Shown in pieces: positions 50,551 through 63,373 of a DNA stretch of 64,000 nt (within the stretch, counting starts at the first letter, position 1; the number at the start of each line of letters is the position of its first letter). The DNA is from Quercus robur (taxonomy: Eukaryota; Streptophyta; Magnoliopsida; Fagales; Fagaceae). The position numbers were made by a program, and so were the translations under genes. The DNA lies in assembly GCF_932294415.1 (NCBI RefSeq), contig NC_065544.1, positions 11,941,351 to 12,005,350 on the forward strand, in the 5' to 3' direction. A model generated the notes under the pieces. That model searched no databases, had not been told where the DNA came from, and worked only from the letters and a program-made list of their open reading frames with translations.

Positions 50551-53512
50551 GTGAGTATACAACTATACATACAATTGTGCACTTTTATTTCATTTACACG
50601 TTATTTTTTAGAACAAGATCATCTCAATTTCACTTGGGTCAAAAATCACAATTGCAATTTCAAAACATAATTTTTTGTGTTAGTAAAATTTTCAAATTGT
50701 GACTTTTGGTTCAATAAAAGTGATTTTTTTGCATTTGTGCAATGGATCCTCTGAGCAGCAATTCCAAATCATGCTTTTGGCCTATTAAAAAACATATTTT
50801 TCAAAACTAAAATAAATTCACTCGAATCAGATCATAAACAAAGTGTTACGTCATTTAAAATTTTAATCCATTTTTCTACCTTAATAAGTAAGGTCATGTT
50901 GAAATATGATTAGGATAGTCTTTTATATTTGTGACTTATTTTCTTATTATGTAACATATAGGATGTGATGGTTCCATTCTTTTGAACCATGAGGGAAGTG
51001 AAAGGAAGTTTGATGTCAGCAAGACATTGAGAGGGTTCAAAGTGATTGATGATATCAAAGCAGAGATTGAGAAGAAGTGCCCTAAAACAGTCTCTTGTGC
51101 AGATATTCTAACAGCAGCTGCTAGAGATGCCACTGTTTTGGCTGGAGGTCCCTATTGGATGGTCCCATATGGAAGGAAAGATGGGCTAGTTTCTCTTGCC
51201 AAAGAAGCCCAATTGGTGCCAATGGGTCATGAAGACATTACTTCTCTAGTTGAGTTTGCTGGATTAGGCCATTCTTTCAGGTGAACCAACTTGCCCAAAG
51301 AATTATTCTATAGACACAACCAATCATACACACAATTTTATAATTTGTTGATCCGTGCAGTTTTGAGTGGTAGACATTTTTTGTATTGTGTAACCTATCA
51401 CTTTGCGTTGACCACTCACAATCACACAAGTCAACAAGTTGTGAAATTGAGTGTGAGAATGATTGTATGCATAAGTAGATTGGACTCATATCTATCATTT
51501 CTTGTTAGATTTGGTCTAACTAAGCCCTTTAGGAGTTGATTTTATTGCATATGTCAAGTTATCTTCCCAACACCCCCACATCTCTTTTATTTATTTTTTT
51601 ATTTTTTATTCAAAGAAAAATCGCATTTTATTTTATACACAAATTTTCAATTTTTTAAATATTATATCTTAAATTTCTCAATTAAATTTTGTCCATAGTG
51701 GCATCAATAAATGAACCACATAGTTGAATTTAATTATCTTTAAGAAAATAACACAATTTATTCTCTATTGATCAATGCAACCACATGATTGAATTTAATT
51801 AGGGAACGTACTACACCTTAAAATACTTAAAATATCATTGTGAAGTCTGTGATGGCCTTTAATTTGTAACACTTATGCAATGTTCTTCAGGGGCACACAC
51901 CATTGGAAGGGCTTCATGTGGTTCCATACAAGACAGGCTCTTTAACTACGGTGGCACTCATGGCAAACCTGATCCATCCCTAAATGCACAATATTTGAAC
52001 TACTTGAAGAGAAAATGCAGATGGTCCTCGGACTATGTTGACCTTGACGCTACAACCCCAAGGACTTTTGATGTTGAATATTATTCTAATCTTCCAAAGA
52101 AGATGGGACTCTTATCCACAGATGAAAAGTTGTACACTGATCCAAGGACTGCACCTCTTGTTAATGCATTGGCTAACCAACCATCTCTCTTTTTCTACCA
52201 GTTTGGGGTGTCCATGGCAAAGCTTGGGAATGTGCAATGCCTCCTTGGTCATGAAGGTGAAATCCGAACCAATTGCAATTTTGTCAACTCCAAATACTAA
52301 TGTGTTTCTACTATATATGATGATTTTCTTGTGTTTAATGACTTAAATCCTTTTACATTGTATTGCTGCTGATGCTATATGAGATATTGTCATTTAAAGA
52401 TATATAACTTCAAAGTTATCATTTACAATTAGTAGAATAAGTATACGCTTGTCTGTGTTCTAAATACCATCCTTTTTGTTGTAATCTAAATTTGAGAAAT
52501 GTGATTATTTGTTTCTTCTAAGTATCTAAAGCTTGAGCAACAAGCTTTCAATTCTAATTTAAAAGTTGAGAAATGTTATTATTTCTTGATCACTTTGTTT
52601 TTGCTGCTAATCGTAATTATATATAGTCCGTGATACATGTAGCTTAGCTTGAGACTGGTAGAACTGATAATTGAAAATTGTCTCATATACTAAAACCCCT
52701 TGCGGGTTTAAAGTTCATCACTATGTATTTAAGATTTTATAAATTGAATGGAATGAAATAAATTATTAAAGAAAAAAAAATGAAAGGTAATATGATAATT
52801 TTTTTTTAATTATTTTTTTATATCATGTTGGGAAGCCTATGAAATAATGAATGAAAAATAAAAGAAATATATAAATTTACCATTGTAGGTGGTAGGATTC
52901 TGGTTCATTTGACTCTTTCTACAATGAATTTATTGATGAAGAAAAGCTCGGCTAGTGCTTGGTGCATTCCGAGTTTCAGCCCACTTGAAGAGACATTCCA
53001 TGCTTGACAGTGTTGAGCTCCTAGTTCGGTTGAGACAAGTCCAAAGACAGACTTGAGAAAATTAAAGATTAGCACCCACGACCAACCTTGGGGTTGGCCA
53101 CTTGGCCATGAAGGCTTCAATGAAGAACAAAGATAGGCTCAGAGAGTGAGGGTTAGACGAGCACAAAGAAAGAGAGTCATTGGGAGAGTCAAAGAGTGGG
53201 AAATGGGAGAGCGCGAAAGAGCCAACCCATTTACCAAATGGTTTTTCTCCCTTTTATATAGCGGTATGTGGTGGTAAGTGCTCAAGAGAATATGTGGTTG
53301 AATATGTTTTTGAGTGGACCTCTACAATTATTAATACCTTTAAGCTCATATTTGTATATGAATAACATCAATATTTCACCTCTGTTTATAAAATGATTGA
53401 TTGTTCCTCCAATTTTTGGGAGGAATGCTTGTTGGGAAAAACTACCAACTTCTTGTAAGTGCATAGTCTTAATCAATATTGTCAACAAGTGTGGATTTAC
53501 AAACATCAAAGT
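50551..53512 (+). repeat. Tandem duplication unit 2
   Basis: Second copy of the unit at 46329-50550. It starts exactly where peroxidase intron 1 starts ('ggtgagtatac', versus 'ggtgagaatac' in unit 1), so exon 1 and the promoter were never included. Intron 2 is shorter than in unit 1, lacking among other things the A-rich stretch of unit 1 near 47720-47740. Confidence 0.88.
50962..52300 (+). pseudogene. Peroxidase-7-like pseudogene, exon 1 missing
   Basis: Exon 2 (50962-51280) and exon 3 (51891-52300) of the peroxidase at 46059 are present and very similar. There is no exon 1, hence no signal peptide, distal Arg/His or promoter. The exon 2 acceptor has lost one G ('atataggatgtg' versus 'atatagggatgtg'). 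Exon 2 has a 23-base deletion removing the YQSKGLSV region; the two losses sum to 24 bases, but the stretch before the first is frameshifted. Exon 3 is still open with one extra His codon (GGTHGKPDPS), implying recent origin or little time for decay. It cannot encode an active peroxidase. Confidence 0.9.
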
Positions 53513-55911
53513 AATGGAAGTTAGCCATAACAAATAACGATGCTTTTTTTTTTTTTTTGGGTGTGTGTAGAGAGAATAAATAATGATGCTAAACTAACAA
53601 GATATGTAATATATTAGCCAAAAAAATAAAAATAATAACAAGGTATGTAATATGGAATCTAAGAAAAAAATTGTCAATTATCAAATTCAGCAAAAAAGAA
53701 AAAAAAAACATGCATGATGCACACAATTTATATGGTTTAAAGCTTATCCATGTCAAGATCTGACACTCCATTATAAACAACAAGTTACAACGATTTTCTA
53801 CTTAAGTTTTATCACACAATTTGAAGTTACACATCAAACTTGGAGAAATACAAGTTACCTTAGGGAGCTTTACAAAACTCAAACTCACCATAATGAATTC
53901 TTCCAAACACTTTTGAACAAAAGAGTTAATACCGTACTAAAAGCTGTTTCGGTTTGTTTAAAAGAATGAAATATTTCGATATCAGTTAATACCGGTGTAC
54001 CGTTTCAAAATTATCGCAATTTCACAATTATATATATATTCTTTTTTTTTACTCAAAAAAACTTATATTGTATAAATTAATATATTTAATTATACTTAAA
54101 ATTTTTACTCTTTTTTATGCATGTTCAAATTATTTTAAGCTAACGTCTAGCCCATTTTACTATCCAATAAAAAATTAAAACTAAATAGGAGTGGTAAAAA
54201 AAATTAAAAATCTAAATGAAAATTACTCTAGACAGTTTTCTATGAAATTAAAAAATAAAAAGTAAAGAAGTGGCAGACAAACAACTTCGGTGTCTCCACC
54301 CATTACTAACTTTGGTTAAATCAAAAGTAGGTAGGAGTGGAATAGTGAAGAAGTCATTTTGAGTTTCTATGTTAACATTCTCTTTTAGAAACCCAGACTA
54401 GAAGAAATGCTGAAAGAAAAAGAGAGACAGTGAGGGGGTGAGAAGAAAAATGAAGAAGCTACGACGCAATGACGACGAGCTCAAGCCTCAATATCTCACC
54501 GGTGAATGAAGGTTTAACAGTGGCGAAGAGGTGCTGTAAGTAGCAAAAAATTTCTAGAAACCCATTTCAATTTGTGCCGGCTGGTACGGTCTCCCTTGCT
54601 TTTGAGACACTTCCTTGAAGGAGTTTTAATGGGTATTGTAGGAGGACGAAAACTCACGGTCAAACTCTTATCTCTCAGTCCCTTGTGTTGTGTGTTTTTT
54701 TTAGTTACTTTAGAAAAAATCCAACAAATTTTGGTCTTGTGTAACGGTCCATAAATTTCAACTAGTTTTAGATTATTGGGCCTAAACCAAATAAGGCTCT
54801 CTGATTCTTAGAAAAGGAATGAAATAAAATGAAGATCTTCTCTCGTTATTACTTTAGAAGTAATACTCATTAAATTCTCAATTACAAAGAGAATATCTCC
54901 TAAAAATCCATTCTTTTCCCAACTCCAAACAAAAAAAAAAAAAAAAAAAAAAAAAAGGAAAAATTTTTCCCGTTTTTATTTTGGACTCAGAAGAGCAATT
55001 AGTAGCTGCATTTGTGAACCTTTATATGCATTTTGGAAGCACGATTAATTTCACAATACATTGAAGAATATAATCCCCATTGGGCCTTTTCATTTTGGGC
55101 TTGAAGAAGTCAGTATTCTCCTTTGGGCTTTAAAAGAAAGAAATTAAGCTAAGGCCCTTGACCATTGATTCTTTTTCTTCTTTACTTTTTTTTCATTTCA
55201 GCCTGACTTTACAGCTTGATTGCTTTAAAAACAAAATGTTACAGAGGAGCTCAATATTGGGCCTAAGAGTGAGTCAGCTTTTGATGATGATGATATGTCC
55301 CATAATTATTATTCTAACAACAATCCTAGAGATAACGTTTATATAATACCGTCCAATCTACAAATCAGCAATGAGTGGAACAGATTTTTTATTTAATGTA
55401 TTAATGTTTACCATGTAAACCTTGTTATTGAAAAGATTATGAATAAAAGTGATTCATATACCATGTAAACCTTGAGCAAGAAGCTTGCACTAGTTTCTTT
55501 CTTTTGATATTCTTTTTTTTAAATGCATGATACATGGTGTTCACATCTTCAAGATTGACCTACAATATTGGTTAATGTATTGGATTGTTGTTCTTTTTTG
55601 ATTGGGGTCCAAGATTTTATTTTGACTCCTTATATTTGTCTGTTGCATTCACCCATTTTGTATTGTGGGCTCTACTTGGTCCTCCTCTTAGGGGACTACA
55701 GGCTACTTCCAAGGGCGCTCTCACTGTCATAAAGGCCGAATAAGACCAACCAAAGCCCTCTCTCTCTTTCTTTCTCTCACACAAACACAAACACAAACAC
55801 ATTCACTCTCATTTATTTCTCACTTTCACCACCACAGGACATTGATAAAGCAATCCAATTTGTTAAAGCACTTCACCACCCCCCCTTGCTTTCCTCTTTT
55901 TATTTTTTGAA

Positions 55912-55948
<37 letters not shown>

Positions 55949-56128
55949 GAATTCTTATAATAAAACCTACAAGGTATCACTCCCAAGATAATATCATCTC
56001 TCTTTACCATCTTGAGCTCTAAGCTTTCACATAGGCCAACCCTTGACAAAGTACCAAGTGATTCCCATCTAGATGCTTATCCCTTAAGACCCAGACTTGA
56101 ATGATTTTATATATTTCTTTCATTTTGC
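53513..56128. other. AT-rich intergenic DNA and CLE gene upstream region
   Basis: No gene is visible. About 53930-54760 has a 'taataccggtgtaccg' type sequence seen in degenerate plant repeats, but I could not delimit an element. An A-run of about 29 lies at 54929-54957. The sequence nearest 56129 is pyrimidine-rich and probably 5' UTR. Confidence 0.4.
55913..55944 (+). repeat. (CT)n microsatellite in the probable CLE 5' UTR
   Basis: Sixteen CT units about 185 bases upstream of the CLE start codon. Pyrimidine repeats at this position are common in plant core promoters and leaders. The run could be a GAGA/CT-type regulatory tract. Confidence 0.75.
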
Positions 56129-56497
56129 ATGGCTAGTGATGCAGTCTCTCCCTATCTTACTTCTATGACCCTCTTCTTCTTTCTACTGTTACTTGTCTCT
56201 AATACCACCATGGCGGACAAAAACCTTAGGTTTTCACCACTTGTTGCCTCTAGAGATGGATCCATGAAGAGAAGCAACATGGAGTTCACTTCAAGAAAAC
56301 TTGGGGTTGGCAAGTCCAAGACCAATTCAACATGCAAAAGTGAATCAACTACAGCCAATGCTATCCATGTTCCTTCACCAGAGAGAAGGAAAGGAAGGTA
56401 CCAAGCTAGTAAATCACCATTGCCATGGCAAGACAAGATCTTCAATGCAAGTGAACATGAAGTTCCAAGTGGTCCAAATCCCATTTCCAATAGGTAA
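56129..56497 (+). CDS. TDIF-type CLE peptide precursor (CLE41/44 class)
   Basis: One-exon frame of 122 residues. An N-terminal signal peptide (hydrophobic core about 14-24, LFFFLLLLVSN) sends it to the secretory path. A variable, basic middle (about 30-100) follows. The C-terminal dodecapeptide HEVPSGPNPISN (110-121) is followed by one Arg and the stop. The dodecapeptide is identical to TDIF, the tracheary element differentiation inhibitory factor. In known plants TDIF is cleaved, proline-hydroxylated and perceived by the LRR kinase PXY/TDR. It keeps cambial cells dividing and blocks xylem differentiation. The ATG at 56129 is the first in frame; a second Met (codon 13) would leave a shorter signal peptide. 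The basic KR/RRK stretches may aid processing. Identification is strong because the peptide is exact. Confidence 0.95.
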   Translation: MASDAVSPYLTSMTLFFFLLLLVSNTTMADKNLRFSPLVASRDGSMKRSNMEFTSRKLGVGKSKTNSTCKSESTTANAIHVPSPERRKGRYQASKSPLPWQDKIFNASEHEVPSGPNPISNR

Positions 56498-59400
56498 GTA
56501 ATTAAGCAAAACAAAGAAAAAGAAGAAGAGGTAAAAAAAAAAAGAAGTTTCATCCATCTTTGTGGTTTGTAATTTTTCCTTTTTCATTTTATATACAATT
56601 AATTAGGGCTACTACAATAGTGAGATATCTCTACAGTTTATTCTTATTATTGTTTTCCAAATAGAACCTACCAACCAATCATTTAACTATGAGGATATGT
56701 ATATGAGATTCTAGTATTGATCTTTGGTTTCTTTTTTTTGTGGAGTGTCATCATTATGCTTCCCTTCTCTTCTAGTTACTACTGTGTTTCCTTTCACTTT
56801 TCTTTGCGGATGAAGCTGAACTCACTGTTTAATTTCTATTTTATATGCAATTATTTGTAAACGATGTTGTTGCTTTTTGCTACTGTTTAATTATATATTC
56901 ATCTATGATTAGGAGAAGCACTTGTATCAATTACTAGACAAGAGTCTATTCTCATAGCTATTCCTCATTAATTTTTGTTACAACACCGAAAGAAGAAAAG
57001 ACAAATATCTTTTATTATATGTATAATGGGAAAAGACAAGAAGAAATAAATAAATAAATAAATGGATGTTGTTTTCAAGCAAAAGCCCAAACAAAACGTC
57101 AAAAATAAAAAAGTCAGGAACATAGCTTGAATTATTTATGTTGTTTTGATACCCAATTTTCCTGAGTGTCCCTTTAGTTTGACTCAAGGTTCTTGAAAAT
57201 ATTGGCCCATGATGCGCCAATTATGTTAATAGGCTACAAGCTAGGACTCTACTCAGCGTGATATCTTGACAAAATGAGCGAAAATAAAAGATTTACTAAT
57301 GTAAGCAGTATTTTTTTCAGAATACCTTTTGCACTTCCAAATTCCAATGTAAAATATGCATAGTCAAACAACTCAAGGTTACATATATTTATTCAGAAAA
57401 AAAATACATATATTATAATTAAATTGTTATAACAGGTGGGAGAGATGATTTGAACAATAATTCTCCATATAAAGAAAACCAGATAATATCACTAAACTGT
57501 AAGTCTTTTAGCAGATTGTCCATATTTAATCTTATGGTTTAAATTTTGAGGTTTATTTGACTTATTTTTTAAAAGTGCAATTCATTAATTTTAATAAGTG
57601 AGTTTTGAATAAACTATATCGAGGGGGAAAAAAAAGGTCTACTCTAGAAGTGATATAAGTCAATTAACCATAAAAGCTAGCTTTAAATTGAAACAAAAGA
57701 CATTTTCTTTTATCTAATTCTCCATTAGTAAATCTGATTTGATTTTGTTCTTTGGTCTTATATTTAACTCTACATTTTAGTGTATATTTATTTAGTTTGG
57801 TACTTTGGTTTTATACTCAATAGCCAATGACTTTATAGTTATATATGGGCTCTTTTATAAAGAAAATCGGGGCTTAAATCTCTCTTTCTCACATGTTGTA
57901 AGAATTATACATAAAAAGTAAAGAATAATAATCTTCAGGGGGCCATTGATAGGGAAATTAGTTTATTTTTTGTGTTTATTTTTTTCCCTTGAATTAATAA
58001 AAGTGTACGCAATTCTTGGGCGACCTCTTATATATAGAAAGTAAAATCTTAGATAAAGTAGGATACCAAAAATGTGTTGGTGAAACAGTATATAATGTAG
58101 TACTCTTGTCTAAAGGGACTTGATGCTCAAAAAACCTTACTGTGTCTATGGGTTTTCGGACTTTTTTATTTTCTACGTAAAAAGAAAAAGAGAAAAGAGA
58201 AGGAAGGAAGCTTTTGTGGATTCCAAATTGAAAACCAATGGGGTCCGAAGAAGTGTATTTTGAGAGCCCTTGTGTATAATTGTTACTTAGAGTTGCTGAA
58301 CTTTCACGTGCCATTAAAACGGCAACAACAATGTTAGGAATAATAATTTTCACAATGTTTTTCATAATTGTTGACATCTTAATTATGATTAGAGTATTAT
58401 CATTTTCATATTATATCATTTTAATAATTGTTAATAAAAAATGGATAAATTTTTGTCCAATATTTGAGTTTACAGAATGGGATATAAGTACAAGATGTAA
58501 AATTTTTAGGACTTGCGTTTCGCACTCCGCATTTGTATTGCATTCAATGAACCCAAAACGATCCAAACTCGTCAAAATACATTATAGAAAGAAAACTTAA
58601 GTTTTGAGTAATTTGGAGAAGAAAAAAAAAGGTTGAGCCTTAAGGAATGGGAGTGTTGTCATTTTATTAAGATAGGAATCCATTTTTAATCCTACTGGTG
58701 AATAGTGAAATAGTATGGATAAACAAAGGAAGGGACATAATGATTCCAAAATATGTGTGTGGGTTTGAACTTTGAAGCTTTTGTTTAGGACGAGACTGCA
58801 GTGCATACCAATTATGAAAGTGAAAATCACAAAAAAGAAAGAGTTAGATAGATAGGTGCAAAACCTCCATAGTTTTGCGTGTAAAGTCATACGGACCTGG
58901 CATCCAAAGCAATGGTGAAGGGTCTCTTTCCTCTCAATTTCCCACAATAACCTTCGTTCTCTTATGAGAACCTCATCCATGCCATTCTATGTCTTTTTCT
59001 TTTAAAAGCTGAACCAAAACCATACATAAAAGGGTGCTCTATGTCTTCATCTACCTTCTCCAGTGTTTTTATCCTCTTGTCCCAAACTGCTTGGCACTTT
59101 AGCAAACTTGTTTTTGGGGTACCCTTTTAAGCATGAATAATAATGAACTTCAATTTCTTGGAAAAGCTAGAGCTTCACCTAATTTTCAAATGATGATATG
59201 GGATTCTTTTTTTTTTTCTTTTTTTCTCTTTCTTTCTTTTTCTGCATGATTTATTTATAATGGGGGCTGAATCTTGAATCTTTATCTATGATGAATAAAG
59301 CTGCCACCAAAATTATAAGGGTCTGGAATTAATAATGAGAAGACCATGATCACACACTTCAACTTATAGTATATGTATACTTTTGGGCTTTTGGCAGTTA

Positions 59401-60711
59401 ACATTTGGATTCTGTGTTATGATTAAGTCAAGACAGCTATGATAATTTTAAAAGTCATATTTGGAGTTTTGGACCAATGTATTTGGTGTGGCAGACTCAG
59501 GATTTTTTTTTATCTGGGGCATGATTTATCTGAATAGGATAGATATATTTGTATTATGAAGAATTTCATTCTTCTATTTAAAGAAAGAAAAAAAAAGTCA
59601 CAAGGACACAAGATAATTGATGACTTTTACTCCAAAAAGATAAATGGACTAATGGCATAGTAAAGTTTAATTTAGAATATTCAACCTAAAATTTTTAAGC
59701 TATTAGGTAAAGAGTCTCAATTAGTAATAGTATACATAAATCATAACAAGTTTTTTCTTTTCCAACAAAAAAAAAAAAAAAAGTATACATAAATCATACC
59801 AAAGTTTCCACACTGCCAATGTGAGACTTTGATATCATGTTAGAATTTACACTATTAGAGGAAGAAGTTCAACAAAACCTAATCCCAAAAAAATCATGTG
59901 TTTGTTGACAATCCGCTCTTACATTTGACAAGTCTATTTATCCCAAACTCGTAAATAGAGAGAAAGAGTGTATTATTTAATCACCTAATACTTCTTAAAG
60001 AGTGGAACTCATCACATGGATCATTTGACTAAAATGGAAGACAAAGTATGGCTCTCAATAAGTGAGATTGACATATGAATTATTTAACTTACTCGGGAGG
60101 TGTAATTGTCAAAACATAGTTTGATTTGAACTTAAGATGACGTTCTCATGACAAAAATATTACTTACTACCACTAATATTATTATTTTTTAGAATCTATT
60201 TAAAAGTTAGATTGATAATAAAGTATAATTATTTAATTATGTAATAAATATTCTAACATAGTTTGTTCGATTCTCTTGACAAAATATATTTATGTAGGTT
60301 CTTATTCATTGTGCAGAAAAGTATTTCTTATAATATTATAATTACAACAATCAAAAAAAAAAAAAAAAGATAGCTTTACCTATTATATAATTTATGAATT
60401 TTTTTACCTTCTTTATATATATCATCACTTGTCATACATTTTGAGGATTATGACTTAATATGTTTTAATATTTTCATTAAATATCCTTATACTAATAAGG
60501 ATACAATATAAATTTACTTATATTTTTTTAGGATATCCAAGTATTAGTTCTCTTGTAGTGACTTGTGAATATCGATAATTTATAACCTATATAAAATTAA
60601 AATTTTTTGACTTCTGGTTGATCTCATGGTATGGTATTATATTACATAAACTTTTGAGATCTCAAAATTTTATAAATCATTATTCAGACATATATATTTT
60701 AATTGAATTTA
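56498..60711. other. AT-rich intergenic DNA
   Basis: No gene is visible in 4.2 kb. Reverse-strand frames near 57994-58377 and 58597-58980 lack recognisable domains. Near 59820-59850 'gtgagactttgatatcatgt' resembles a degenerate LTR/primer-site junction of a Copia-like element on the minus strand, but no partner LTR was found. Confidence 0.4.
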
Positions 60712-60716
60712 AATTA

Positions 60717-61355
60717 TGATGATGCACGAAAATCGTCAGTGAGTTGTTGGCTCCAAATCACGCTAATGGACACTTGTGGAACAAGAACACAAGGACCAAA
60801 CTGAAGACACCGGTGTGGTACCAGCCAAAAACCCTCCAAATGTCAAGTTAGTGAATGAGAAATCTCTAAAAATTCTATAGTGAGAGAACTAGGGATTTTT
60901 TTTGCGCACCTGAGAAAAGAGGAGATCTGGTGCTTATATAGTGGCGAGTAGTGAACCAAGATCCCTTGAAAGTAGGGATTTTTCCATGTAGGGAAGATCT
61001 GGTATTAGGGTTTCTGAGATTTTAGGGTGTCTTTCCATACGAGGAAAATATGGGCGCCTAGTAGGGTTTTTGTGCATGATACGCAAGATGTTTCCATATA
61101 TGAGTATGCGTGAGGATCAAGTAAGGCCACATAGGGTCTGTCGGTGTGCTTTCCGCCAATTAATGGTTTTCCGTCGGTTTGTGAGGGTGACGTGCCCATC
61201 AGCTTCATCGTTAGTTCGTCTTCAAGGTCATTGGTTTCCTAGGGAAACCGTCGGTTCTTGTGAGGCTGACGGTTCCATGGGACCCGTCAGCTTTTCCTGT
61301 CAGGTCTCGTCCGTTTTATGAGCTTTGATGTTTGTGCCAAAAACACCCCCCATCA
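60717..61355. mobile_element. Solo LTR, 639 bp
   Basis: Termini TGATG...CATCA form a perfect 5-bp inverted repeat. A perfect 5-bp target duplication AATTA flanks it (60712-60716 and 61356-61360). The sequence is GC-richer than its surroundings, with several 'gtcggt/gacggt' motifs near 61140-61290 and 'accccccatca' at the end. There is no internal domain, so it is a solo LTR left by recombination. It differs from the LTR at 15967. Confidence 0.8.
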
Positions 61356-61360
61356 AATTA

Positions 61361-62796
61361 TATTCTACATTTAAGCTCTTCAACAGAATTTTGTTATGTC
61401 CTTAAATAGTAGAATGTATAATTCAATAGATAGATACAATCACAATAAAAGCCTAATAGTAGAATATATAGATTTCATGTACAACTTAGTTAGACATAAA
61501 TAACAACCACAATAATCAAATTTCATATCTTTTTTTAAAAAAAGGATAAATCAAATTTTGCCAAACATCCCATCTTCTTTCTTTTCTTCTTCTTCACTCT
61601 CTTTTTTCTTTTTTCTTTTTTCGTTTTTTTCTTTTTTTTTTTCTTTTTTTTTTGAGGAGAATCAAACTTTCCCAACTAAAGTTTGGATAAGTAGGTGAGT
61701 ATAAAAAAGTTTCAAAATGTTTTGGGGGTCATGGCCCCTTTCGTCTACACGTCATGCGCATGCCACTAGTCATTTCATTTGCAACAATGTTTTGACATTC
61801 ACCCCTTTTTGGTTTGATGCGATTTTCCAAATTCATTGAATAACTGCACAAAATTCTTCATGTTTGGATTTACATTATGAGAGGAAAATAAAAACTTGAA
61901 ATTAAGGCCATGAATTTGGGATGTTCAAAAAAATTAAATACTTAACTAAAGAATGACGCTATTCATCCAAGAAAAAGAAAAGAAAAGAAAAAGAGTTGGT
62001 GGATTAATCCAATATTGAAGAATGAAAGTTATTCAATTAATATGAAATTTAATATGTGTGTTAATTTGTAACAATCCAATGAGAGGATTGTCAATTAATT
62101 ATACCAATGGATATCCCATGCGATATGTACGTTTATGCTATTAGTTTGTTCCAATAATTTTAATATGATGATAATAAATTAATAATTATTTTATTTATAA
62201 TATATTTGATCAAGTTGTAATAGTATTTAATAAACATAAAATTCAACATATATGTGTGTTAAGGACAATGAAAATGAGTAATCCATTAATGTGATTTTGA
62301 ATATATTAAACCAATAAAAAAATATTGAGTAAGGTAACAATATCCCAAAAAACAATTCACTTGTACTTGAACATGTTTATAGAGGATTAAACATTCCTTT
62401 GACGTAGGACTAATTTGAAATAAATGCATTTATCGATTAACACACAATAATGAATTAATAATTTGACATAAAATGCAATGATTGGATGATGTGGAAGGTT
62501 AAATGAAAAAAATATTTAAGAATTAATAAATGAACATAAAATGCAATGATTAGATGACGTGGAAGGCTAAATAAAGAAAATATTTAAGAAATGCACTATT
62601 TGGTAGAATGTTAGTTTTTACTTTAGAGCACTATAGCTAAGTTTCTTGCTCTTTTTTATATATAAAAATGAAATTCCAAATTGATCATAGCTACAAAGAT
62701 TTATAAATCTAAATCATAGATACATATGGCATGATCATTGATCAAATGAAGCCCTACCTTTAAGAGAACAGAGGGACATGCACAGTACGTAAGACA

Positions 62797-62838
<42 letters not shown>

Positions 62839-63210
62839 GCTGCAGAATAACAAGATTGCCAATGAAACGAAGCCAAATTCAATGAGAAAACAATGATGTA
62901 GATAGTTACTTTCTGACATATATTATACAGCGCATGCATGCACACAGCGACTTCAAGAAGCTAAGACACATGACAATGCCATATGATGAGACAAAGTACA
63001 AGACTAATCATCTTTTTCTAATGTCATTTGGTAGTGTTTTCAAACAGTAATGTCTGTTTGAAGGCACACTTCAACATCTTGCAGGACATTAGTGACTAGA
63101 CTGTGGTTAATTATGATTTTATTTTATGAATCCAACAATACTTACATTGTCACGGACATCAAATTTCAAATGACATAACAATTTGTATTTTTTTAAATCT
63201 ACAGTATTGT
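61361..63210. other. AT-rich intergenic DNA with (TC)n run
   Basis: No gene is visible. There is a long pyrimidine stretch at about 61574-61655 and a (TC)17 microsatellite at 62803-62836. The 62460-62590 stretch contains a short duplicated phrase ('acataaaatgcaatgatt'). Confidence 0.4.
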
Positions 63211-63373
63211 GGGTTCCTATGAGCTCAAATGTTAAAATTTTATATCATCGAATAAAAGATTTGAAATTCAAATTCCATCATACTTAAAATCAATCGGTGT
63301 CTTAATATGATAAAAAATAATTATCATGGAGTGAACGTTATAGGCTAAAATTATATCATATCAAAAAAAAAAA
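63211..63373 (+). mobile_element. SINE copy, same family as the one split by Copia
   Basis: A tRNA-like A box 'tgagctcaaatg' begins at 63220, with a degenerate B box 'ttcaaattcc' about 45 bases on. The body 'caatcggtgtctta' and 'aataattatcatggagtgaa' matches the SINE at 28245-28300. It ends in an A-rich tail (63363-63373). The copy is diverged and presumably inactive. Confidence 0.6.

Noticed and set aside
33682-56497. The receptor kinase and the CLE peptide as a linked ligand-receptor pair
   Set aside because: TDIF is perceived by PXY/TDR, whereas the kinase here is of the GSO type, which binds other peptides. The genes are about 19 kb apart with unrelated loci between.
57994-58980. Two reverse-strand frames of 127 codons as genes
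   Set aside because: No recognisable domain, signal or codon structure; AT-rich random-looking translation.
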